A DNA stretch of 8,910 nt from an uncultured Bacteroidaceae bacterium (lineage in GTDB: Bacteria > Bacteroidota > Bacteroidia > Bacteroidales > Bacteroidaceae): contig CAJGCJ010000080.1 of the NCBI GenBank assembly GCA_904501775.1, forward strand, positions 1-8,910. The letters are read 5' to 3'. Position 1 is the stretch's first letter. Every line of letters starts with the position of its first letter. Under the pieces are notes generated by a model. It ran no database searches, was not told the origin of the DNA, and was given only the letters and a program-made list of their open reading frames with translations. Positions 1 to 5,587 of the stretch are shown here, one piece after another. Position numbers and translations under genes: made by a program.

Positions 1-360
1 AAGATGAGAACCGTCGATCATCACTGAAGAGAAACCCATGTCGATGCAAGACTTGCAAAGCTCGAATGAGTTACCGTGGTCGAGGTGAAGAACGATCTCG
101 GGATTAGCGCAACCCAACTCTTTAGCATACTCAACAGCACCCTCAGCCATGTAACGGAGAAGAGTCTGATTAGCATACTTACGAGCACCGCTTGATACCT
201 GAAGGATAACGGGAGACTTTGTCTCAACAGCAGCGCTGATGATAGCCTGCAACTGCTCCATGTTGTTGAAGTTGAATGCGGGGATAGCATAGCCACCCTT
301 CATTGCTCTTGCAAACATATCTTTAGTGTTTACAAGACCTAATTGTTTGTAATTTACCAT
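1..360 (-). CDS. fba: Class II fructose-1,6-bisphosphate aldolase, N-terminal 120 residues (cut by window edge)
   Basis: This cytoplasmic glycolysis and gluconeogenesis enzyme reversibly cleaves fructose-1,6-bisphosphate into glyceraldehyde-3-phosphate and dihydroxyacetone phosphate. Only residues 1-120 are inside the window; the rest lies beyond base 1. The ATG at 358-360 starts MVNYKQLGLVNTKDMFARAM, followed by GGYAIPAFNFNN (about 22-33), typical of the class II N-terminus. LHLDHG at 91-96 supplies the expected catalytic Asp (D94) and a zinc-ligand His (H95), as known for the family. MIDGSH at 114-119 is the next conserved strand. The reading frame is intact throughout. It is transcribed leftward, divergently from uridine kinase, from a promoter near 424-431. 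Family assignment is firm; the subtype (long or short class II) cannot be judged from a third of the protein. Confidence 0.95.
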   Translation of the reverse strand, partial: MVNYKQLGLVNTKDMFARAMKGGYAIPAFNFNNMEQLQAIISAAVETKSPVILQVSSGARKYANQTLLRYMAEGAVEYAKELGCANPEIVLHLDHGNSFELCKSCIDMGFSSVMIDGSHL

Positions 361-366
361 GATTTA

Positions 367-380
367 TACTTTTAAAAGTA
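367..380. repeat. Perfect 14-bp A/T palindrome just upstream of the aldolase start
   Basis: TACTTTTAAAAGTA is a perfect palindrome ending 6 bases before the aldolase ATG. It could be an operator or a weak A/U hairpin near the ribosome landing area. A/T-rich palindromes of this size occur by chance, so function is uncertain. Confidence 0.35.
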
Positions 381-400
381 AATAAATAATCATTTTTTCG

Positions 401-414
401 TAGCCCGAGGGCTA
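401..414. repeat. Perfect 14-bp dyad TAGCCCGAGGGCTA at the aldolase transcript start
   Basis: The sequence equals its own reverse complement apart from the two-base GA centre, giving six-base arms TAGCCC and GGGCTA. It begins about 10 bases downstream of the -7 box, so it would be an operator-like site or a hairpin at the 5' end of the aldolase mRNA. No T-run follows on either strand, so it is not a terminator. Confidence 0.5.
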
Positions 415-423
415 AAACATTTG

Positions 424-431
424 CAAAAGTA
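424..431 (-). promoter_or_regulatory. Bacteroidales -7 promoter element for the aldolase gene
   Basis: Read on the minus strand this is TACTTTTG, a full match to the Bacteroidales -7 consensus TAnnTTTG, 63 bases upstream of the aldolase ATG. No TTTG is present at the usual -33 spacing, so it is only a half-match to the full promoter. Transcription would begin near 417, giving a leader of about 57 nt. Confidence 0.5.
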
Positions 432-494
432 ACAAAATTTTGGTTTTAACACCTAATAATCGCAAAAAATAATACAAAAACCAAGAAAGACAAT

Positions 495-542
495 AAAAAA
501 CAGGTGTGGGCTGTTAAAAGAACAGCCCACACCTGTTTTTTT
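495..542. terminator. Strong bidirectional intrinsic terminator between divergent genes
   Basis: A perfect 15-bp stem (501-515 with 521-535; arm CAGGTGTGGGCTGTT) closes a 5-nt loop (AAAAG). Six A's (495-500) precede it and seven T's (536-542) follow, so it has a U-tract in both directions. It lies between the minus-strand aldolase promoter and the plus-strand uridine kinase promoter, where no recognised gene points into it. It may end an unannotated small transcript or insulate the two promoters. Confidence 0.85.
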
Positions 543-779
543 ATATAATTGTATACTTGAAGAGGTTGTTGCAGTTGGAGTATACACACAATATCACATC
601 ATCTGCCTTTTTGAAAAATTGGTTTCATTCTATTTACATTACATTGACACATTTCAATCATGTATCAAATATCGTCATTTTTATAAGAGCAGACTCAACG
701 TAGTTGAATATATCGACCAAGAATTAGAATAAAGTTCAATAACAATATGAGAAAACTATGTAATTATACAGCATTATAC
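543..779. other. A/T-rich intergenic stretch with no recognisable gene
   Basis: No ORF with coding character is visible on either strand. Small dyads are present: GTATAC at 551-556 and again at 580-585, TCAAC-gta-GTTGA at 695-707, and ATTGA/TCAAT at 643-658. None is strong enough to name. If the terminator at 495-542 serves a minus-strand small RNA, that RNA would be encoded here, but I see no full TAnnTTTG promoter on the minus strand. Confidence 0.4.
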
Positions 780-809
780 TTTTTATAATGAATTTTCGAG
801 TTATTTTTG
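780..809 (+). promoter_or_regulatory. Probable promoter of the udk operon
   Basis: TATTTTTG at 802-809 matches the Bacteroidales -7 consensus TAnnTTTG. A TTTT at 780-783, 18 bases upstream, is a one-base miss of the -33 TTTG. Transcription would begin near 816, leaving a leader of about 40 nt before the ATG at 855. Confidence 0.55.
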
Positions 810-854
810 CAGTAGATAAAAAATGTGGTTTATAAAGACTAAGACTATTGCATT

Positions 855-1466
855 ATGTATATAATAGGTATTGCAGGTGGCACTGCTTCGGGAAAGACAA
901 CCGTAGTGAAAGAGATTGTAAACTCGCTGCCCAATGGCGAGGTGGTGGTAATACCGCAGGACTCATATTACAAGGACAGCAGCCATGTACCTGCTGAGGA
1001 GAGACAGTATATAAATTTCGACCACCCCGATGCATTTGATTGGGATTTGCTTGTAGAGCAGATAACGATGCTGCGTCAAGGCAAGGCAATAGACCAGCCT
1101 ACATATTCATACATAACCAGCACACGACAGCCCGAGACTGTACACATAGAACCCAGCAAGGTTATTATAATAGAGGGTATTATGGCTCTTGTATCGCCAC
1201 AACTGCGCGAGCTTATGGACTTGAAGATTTTTGTAGATGCTGCCGACGACGACCGACTGATGCGATTGATACGACGTGACATCGTTGAGCGCGGTCGCAC
1301 AGCCGAAATGGTACTCTCGAGATACGAGCGCATAGTAAAAGCCATGCACGAAGAGTTCATCGAGCCCACAAAAAAATATGCCGATATAATAATTCCACAG
1401 GGTGGAACCAATGAAAAAGCTATAAAGGCACTACAAATGGCTATACAGTACTTTATATACAAATGA
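855..1466 (+). CDS. udk: Uridine kinase (uridine/cytidine kinase)
   Basis: It phosphorylates uridine or cytidine to UMP or CMP with a nucleoside triphosphate, the entry step of pyrimidine salvage in the cytoplasm. The 203-residue length fits the family (about 205-215). The P-loop is GGTASGKT at residues 8-15. The conserved QDSYYK follows at 35-40, and FDHPDAFDWD at about 55-64 is the family's nucleoside-binding segment. A hydrophobic strand ending IIIEGI lies near 104-109, and an Arg-rich lid region (RLMRLIRRDIVERGRT) occupies the second half. The ATG at 855 puts the P-loop at the usual distance from the N-terminus. It is first in an apparent operon: the transglycosylase gene begins 7 bases after its stop. 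Confidence 0.96.
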   Translation: MYIIGIAGGTASGKTTVVKEIVNSLPNGEVVVIPQDSYYKDSSHVPAEERQYINFDHPDAFDWDLLVEQITMLRQGKAIDQPTYSYITSTRQPETVHIEPSKVIIIEGIMALVSPQLRELMDLKIFVDAADDDRLMRLIRRDIVERGRTAEMVLSRYERIVKAMHEEFIEPTKKYADIIIPQGGTNEKAIKALQMAIQYFIYK

Positions 1467-1473
1467 GAAGACT

Positions 1474-2205
1474 ATGCGTAAGGGATACACGACAAAAGCT
1501 ATTCTTCTGTTCTATATATTGATACTGGTTGCTGCAGCAGGCAGGATTATGAAATCACAGGCTCCCGAAGTACCGGTATCCGATACAATAGCAAGAAGAA
1601 GCATATCGCAATATGTCACTATTTCGCCTTATGATACACACTTCAGAGCTGTTGCCGACAGCATGCTCGACTGCGACTGGAAACTATTGGCTGCAATAGC
1701 ATTCACCGAGTCGAGATTCGACAGCACCGCAGTATCGGGTGTAGGCGCAAGTGGTGTCATGCAGGTCATGCCACGCACAATGCGCAAAATGGGCATTCCC
1801 GACTCGCTTCATCTTGACACACGCAGCAACATCATTGCTGCTGCAACATTGATAAAAGACCTTAATCACATCTTCAGACGCATAGAAGACCCAAATGAGA
1901 AGATAAATTTCGTCCTTGCATCGTACAATGCAGGCATAGGACAGGTAAGCGATGCTATGAGACTTGCCCAGAAATATGGCCGCGACAGATATAAATGGGA
2001 AAACAATGTCGACACGTTCCTTATACTGAAAAGCGAGCCCGAATATTACAATGACAGCATCTGCAAGAACGGTCAGTTCAAAGACCACAAACAGACGTTG
2101 CAGTTCATCAAGAAGGTGAAACGGAACTGGAACAAGTTCAACAGGATGCAACAGGCATACTCCGATTCTATTGAGAACATTGCAAAAAGCGACAGTATAA
2201 TATAA
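1474..2205 (+). CDS. SLT-domain lytic transglycosylase, MltF C-terminal-domain type (GH23)
   Basis: Enzymes of this family cleave the MurNAc-GlcNAc bond of peptidoglycan non-hydrolytically, leaving 1,6-anhydro-MurNAc, for wall remodelling in the periplasm. The 243-residue protein has a hydrophobic signal peptide or anchor at about 9-22 with no lipobox cysteine. The SLT fold follows: AFTESRFD at 76-83 with the predicted catalytic Glu E79, GVMQVMP at 94-100, and ASYNAG at 149-154. The tail at about 174-220 resembles the C-terminus of MltF. MltF itself also carries an N-terminal solute-binding domain; that is absent here, so this is a catalytic-domain-only form. It sits between udk and the nuclease-helicase with gaps of 7 and 6 bp and is probably co-transcribed. 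Family call is firm; the exact glycan preference is unknown. Confidence 0.9.
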   Translation: MRKGYTTKAILLFYILILVAAAGRIMKSQAPEVPVSDTIARRSISQYVTISPYDTHFRAVADSMLDCDWKLLAAIAFTESRFDSTAVSGVGASGVMQVMPRTMRKMGIPDSLHLDTRSNIIAAATLIKDLNHIFRRIEDPNEKINFVLASYNAGIGQVSDAMRLAQKYGRDRYKWENNVDTFLILKSEPEYYNDSICKNGQFKDHKQTLQFIKKVKRNWNKFNRMQQAYSDSIENIAKSDSII

Positions 2206-2211
2206 CAAAAA

Positions 2212-5160
2212 GTGGCTACAGAGATAACAAAAAGAGAGATAACGGTTGACTCGTGGGAGAACGACAAGATTACAGGCTTCGACAGCGAAGGAAGAGTGAC
2301 CACAACCCTTTTACCCGAATGCAGCTGTTATCGCAAGCTACCGTCACTATTGTATAAAGGATGCAGATTAAACATCCTTTCATCTACTGTGGGCAGCGAC
2401 GGGACGCTGCATCCGCTCGACATCATTCTTGACCCCGATTATCTATTGGATATCTCGGCATTGGCACGATGTGTACAGCCCTACGGAAAACCAGCCATCG
2501 GATATATACTGAACATTATAGAGAAGAGTGAAGAGAGTTCGGCACGGCTGCTTGGAGAGGCTGCAAACATATTCCTCGACGACTGCGCAAACGAGAGCGA
2601 GGATGCCGAGGCATCGTACCGCACATCAATGGAGAAGTTCTTTCGCGAGTACCCGCTGCAGTTGTCGGCATGCGAGAATATCGATAGGGAGTTTTTCGAC
2701 AATGCCTGCAGACAGTTCTACAACATTAAGGAGAAGATAGGTTTCCGAAACATAGACGGGAGAAAGGAGAGATTCAGGAAAGAGGTATTTCTTGAGCCGT
2801 CGTTCTTTTGCGAGCCACTCGGTCTGCAGGGACGAATAGACCTTTTGCAGGGCGACTACAGAATGCTGATTGAGCTCAAATCGGGCAAAGCCGATGATTA
2901 CAACAACTGCGGAAAGAGAGAACACCGCATTCAGATGTCGCTATACAAAGAGATGCTGTACTACTGCATGAATATACCACGCGAAGAGATTGCTACAGAC
3001 CTGTTCTACTCGCGCTATCCAAGATTCTACCGCGAGGGTTCGTCGCAAAACGAGATAAGCAATATTCTGATGCTGCGAAACGAAATTGTGACGCTGCTGA
3101 AGAGAATGGGAGAAAACGGGCTGTTCGATATTCTGAGGAACCTGAACCCCGATGAGCTGAACGAATACAACAACTACGGACGTCTGTGGAGCGAATACCT
3201 TAGACCAAGGATTGTGGATATTCTGCAGCCGGTGAGAAAAGCCGATAATCTGCTGTGCCAATATGTATTCGGTAACATAGCATTTGTTGCACGCGAAATG
3301 CAGATTGCAAAAACCGGTGAACAGCGCGACTCGACACGACACAGCACACGCTCATTTGCCGATGTGTGGAACACTCCCTTACAGACAAAAATTGAAGAGG
3401 GCAACATCCTTATTGACCTTGGCATAAAGGAGATTGTAGATGATGAGGGAATTAGCGATGTAATCTTTGAGATTAAATATATAAAGGACGATTATTATCC
3501 CAATTTCCGTGCCGGCGACACCGTTTTTGTGTACAAGCGCAACGGAGAGAATGATAATGCGACCAACCGTCAGGTGATACGCGGAACACTGTCGTCGATA
3601 ACACCCGAGGCACTTACGCTACATCTGCGACACAAACAACGCAACAGCACCCTATTCGACAAGAACACTCACTATGCAATAGAACACGACCACCTTGACA
3701 GCACATTCAGAGCGTCAATACGCGACCTCTACAGCCTGCTCTCGGCACCCAAACAGCGTACCGGGCTTATACTGGCACAGCGAGAGCCCACATTCAACAC
3801 TTCGTTGACACTGAATGGCGACTACGGCAACAGCTACATCAACGACATTGTGCTGAAAGCGAAACAGGCAAAAGAACTGTTTTTACTTGTAGGCCCACCG
3901 GGAACAGGAAAGACATCGCAAGCGCTGAGCAGTATGGTACGCGAATTTACACAAGATATCGGTTGCAACATCCTGCTGGCATCGTACACCAACCGTGCAA
4001 TAGACGAGATATGCCAGACACTGGAGCGTTTACCCGAAAAACCGCAATATATACGCATAGGCAGTGAACAGAACTGCAGCGAAGCATACGCCCCACGACT
4101 TCTGAAGAACGTAATAGCGGAATGTAAAAACCGCGAACAGATACGTCATAAGATAAACGGCATACATCTGTTTGTTGGAACAATAGCATCGCTGTCGTCG
4201 CGTAAAGAGTTGTTCAAACTCAAGAAATTCAATATTGCTATAATAGACGAGGCAACACAGATTCTTGAGTCGCAGATGGCAGGCCTGCTTGCAGCAGTGT
4301 CGCCCGACGGCACATCGGCAATAGAGAAATTTATTCTCATTGGCGACCCAAAGCAGTTGCCGGCTGTGGTTGCCCAGCCTGCCGACAGTTGCATTGTGCA
4401 GAGCGAGCAGCTGCGCGAGATTGGAGTTGTCACATACAGTGCATCGTTGTTCGAAAGGCTCTACTACAGGCATCAGCAGAAACCTGTCGAAGGACTCGTA
4501 GCCACACTATACAAACAGGGCCGCATGCACCCCACGGTAGGAGAATTCGCCAACAGACATTTCTATGGCGGAACACTTGTTCCCATTCCCCTGCCCCATC
4601 AATGCGAAAACAGCATATATGGGACAGTAGCTGAGAACTGCCATTACCAACAGTTGCTTGCCACACGACGTACTGCATTCATTGCCACCGGCACTCCGCA
4701 AGGAAACGAAATTGCAAAGGTAAACCGCCCCGAAGCCGATGAGATAGCACTGCTGGTGAAGGCATACTACGAACTTCATACGGCAAACGGCATTGCATGC
4801 AACCCATCGAAAGAGATTGGAATAATAGTACCTTTCCGCAATCAGATAGCGATGGTGGCACACGCTATTGACAAGCTGAACATCCCCGACAGCAACGGCA
4901 TTGTGATTGACACCGTTGAGCGTTTTCAGGGATCGCAACGCGAAATGATACTTTTCGGAACAACCGTATGGCGTCCCGAACAGATGGAGATGCTGTCACT
5001 GCCCATAACAGATGCCGAGGGAAATGTAATCGACCGCAAACTGAATGTGGCACTTACCCGTGCACGCCGTAGAATGTACATCTTCGGCAACAGGAATGTC
5101 TTGTCGGCATCACCGATATACAAAGCCTTGATGGATGAACTATCCGTTGAGTTTAAATAA
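2212..5160 (+). CDS. Dna2-like fusion: PD-(D/E)XK nuclease domain plus superfamily 1B (Upf1/Dna2-type) helicase
   Basis: A 982-residue protein combining a RecB/Cas4-like nuclease with an ATP-driven helicase, so a DNA (possibly RNA) end-processing enzyme is inferred. Nuclease signatures: GRID at 207-210 (metal-binding D210), IELKSGK at 220-226 (E221, K223), and QMSLYKEML at 241-249 (Q241, Y245). A beta-barrel-like segment around 400-480 (FRAGDTVFVYKR at 432-443) matches the accessory domain in front of Upf1/Dna2 helicase cores. Helicase motifs in order: Walker A GPPGTGKT 561-568; motif Ia SYTNRAIDE 591-599; Walker B IIDEATQ 677-683; motif III GDPKQLP 711-717; QGRMHP 769-774; motif V TVERFQGSQRE 901-911; motif VI NVALTRARRR 945-954. 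No CxxC-type cysteine cluster follows the nuclease motifs, unlike Dna2/Cas4 enzymes with an iron-sulfur cluster. The start is GTG at 2212, 6 bases after the previous stop; no better ATG lies nearby. The biological role is not known from context. Confidence 0.9.
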   Translation: MATEITKREITVDSWENDKITGFDSEGRVTTTLLPECSCYRKLPSLLYKGCRLNILSSTVGSDGTLHPLDIILDPDYLLDISALARCVQPYGKPAIGYILNIIEKSEESSARLLGEAANIFLDDCANESEDAEASYRTSMEKFFREYPLQLSACENIDREFFDNACRQFYNIKEKIGFRNIDGRKERFRKEVFLEPSFFCEPLGLQGRIDLLQGDYRMLIELKSGKADDYNNCGKREHRIQMSLYKEMLYYCMNIPREEIATDLFYSRYPRFYREGSSQNEISNILMLRNEIVTLLKRMGENGLFDILRNLNPDELNEYNNYGRLWSEYLRPRIVDILQPVRKADNLLCQYVFGNIAFVAREMQIAKTGEQRDSTRHSTRSFADVWNTPLQTKIEEGNILIDLGIKEIVDDEGISDVIFEIKYIKDDYYPNFRAGDTVFVYKRNGENDNATNRQVIRGTLSSITPEALTLHLRHKQRNSTLFDKNTHYAIEHDHLDSTFRASIRDLYSLLSAPKQRTGLILAQREPTFNTSLTLNGDYGNSYINDIVLKAKQAKELFLLVGPPGTGKTSQALSSMVREFTQDIGCNILLASYTNRAIDEICQTLERLPEKPQYIRIGSEQNCSEAYAPRLLKNVIAECKNREQIRHKINGIHLFVGTIASLSSRKELFKLKKFNIAIIDEATQILESQMAGLLAAVSPDGTSAIEKFILIGDPKQLPAVVAQPADSCIVQSEQLREIGVVTYSASLFERLYYRHQQKPVEGLVATLYKQGRMHPTVGEFANRHFYGGTLVPIPLPHQCENSIYGTVAENCHYQQLLATRRTAFIATGTPQGNEIAKVNRPEADEIALLVKAYYELHTANGIACNPSKEIGIIVPFRNQIAMVAHAIDKLNIPDSNGIVIDTVERFQGSQREMILFGTTVWRPEQMEMLSLPITDAEGNVIDRKLNVALTRARRRMYIFGNRNVLSASPIYKALMDELSVEFK

Positions 5161-5201
5161 AAAACCTGTAGCTATTAGATGTAATAAAATAGTCTTTCAT
5201 C

Positions 5202-5232
5202 TTTGCAACAAAGTAAAGATTCATTAATTTTG
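5202..5232 (+). promoter_or_regulatory. Canonical Bacteroidales promoter upstream of the structured leader
   Basis: TTTG at 5202-5205, a 19-base spacer, then TAATTTTG at 5225-5232: both boxes and the spacing fit the Bacteroidales consensus. It lies 42-72 bases after the helicase stop. Transcription would begin near 5239, some 348 bases before the lipoprotein ATG, so the transcript has an unusually long 5' region. I see no clear terminator between the helicase gene and this promoter, only a weak 5-bp stem at 5172-5192. Confidence 0.7.
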
Positions 5233-5294
5233 CCAAGATTAACAGATTTACTAACCCATTAAACAACAACTATTACAAAACAGACAGAACAAAC

Positions 5295-5370
5295 GAACGC
5301 ATTAACGAAAGTTTAGCTTGTACATGTTACAGGCTCTTTATAAGAAAGAATTAATAACGTTAAAGCGTTC
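5295..5370 (+). ncRNA. Candidate RNA stem-loop 1 in the lipoprotein leader
   Basis: Bases 5295-5307 pair with 5358-5370 (12 of 13 positions). Inside, 5308-5311 pairs with 5336-5339, and 5315-5322 pairs with 5328-5335 (8 bp with one G-U) around the loop CATGT. Stacked helices separated by small bulges are what a folded RNA looks like. The arms are not U-rich and no T-run follows, so it is not a terminator. The first ~55 bases of the transcript (5239-5294) are A/C-rich and apparently unstructured. It does not match any RNA family I can name. Confidence 0.55.
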
Positions 5371-5415
5371 CGTTCATACTTATAAATATTGGATTTGAGC
5401 TTTTAGCTCTTGTTC

Positions 5416-5543
5416 TCCCACGTTCGAATGCCGCCAATTTATTCGCCAACGAGAACAAGTAGTAGGAAGTTCACGCTCATAGGCGTGAACTATCCTTTGC
5501 TTGTTTGTTGGCATGGTAGCTTGGCGGCAACCTGAACGAGGGA
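5416..5543 (+). ncRNA. Candidate structured RNA: 128-nt nested hairpin of about 43 pairs
   Basis: Seven helices nest without crossing: 5416-5419/5540-5543, 5421-5425/5534-5538, 5429-5437/5521-5529 (TGCCGCCAA with TTGGCGGCA), 5445-5450/5507-5512, 5454-5459/5500-5505, 5464-5467/5493-5496, and 5468-5476/5483-5491 (AGTTCACGC with GCGTGAACT). The terminal loop is TCATAG. Internal loops are short except for one of 7 x 8 bases (5438-5444 against 5513-5520). It lies inside the predicted transcript from the promoter at 5202-5232, between stem-loop 1 and the lipoprotein gene. The motifs of tmRNA, RNase P RNA, SRP RNA or integron attC sites are not recognisable. It may be a cis-acting leader, an independent small RNA, or a long-palindrome mobile element relic. 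Confidence 0.6.
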
Positions 5544-5565
5544 ATAAGCATTGGATGGTTTACGC

Positions 5566-5587
5566 TTTTTTTTATTTACAAAAAAAA
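5566..5587 (+). promoter_or_regulatory. T8/A8 tracts forming an A/U hairpin over the lipoprotein start codon
   Basis: Eight T's (5566-5573), a six-base spacer ATTTAC, then eight A's (5580-5587); the last A is the first base of the ATG. The RNA could fold as an 8-bp A/U stem at the start codon. The T8 run could also be the U-tract of a weak terminator: only AAGC (5546-5549) and GCTT (5564-5567) pair upstream. Homopolymers of this length are prone to slippage. Confidence 0.35.

Noticed and set aside
2212..5160. A defence system built around the nuclease-helicase
   Set aside because: The domain pair resembles parts of some anti-phage systems, but the neighbours are udk and a transglycosylase in a compact housekeeping-like operon, with no partner typical of known defence systems.
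5172..5192. Terminator after the helicase gene
   Set aside because: Only a 5-bp A/T-rich stem (CTATT/AATAG) with an 11-base loop and no proper T-tract; too weak to call.
5416..5543. Integron attC site
   Set aside because: The long hairpin shape is suggestive, but the GCCAAC...GTTGGC arms do not fit the RYYYAAC/GTTRRRY core boxes, and no integrase gene or cassette array is present.
5551..5586. TTG at 5551 as the start of the lipoprotein
   Set aside because: It would put 12 residues, mostly encoded by T- and A-runs, before an otherwise normal signal peptide. The ATG at 5587 gives a standard lipoprotein N-terminus.
5239..5586. Known housekeeping RNA (tmRNA, RNase P RNA, SRP RNA, 6S RNA)
   Set aside because: I find no tmRNA resume frame or CCA-type ends, no RNase P conserved cores and no SRP GGAA-loop motif. 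The long hairpin is loosely 6S-like, but its largest internal loop (7 x 8 bases) is small for the 6S bubble. A covariance search would settle it.
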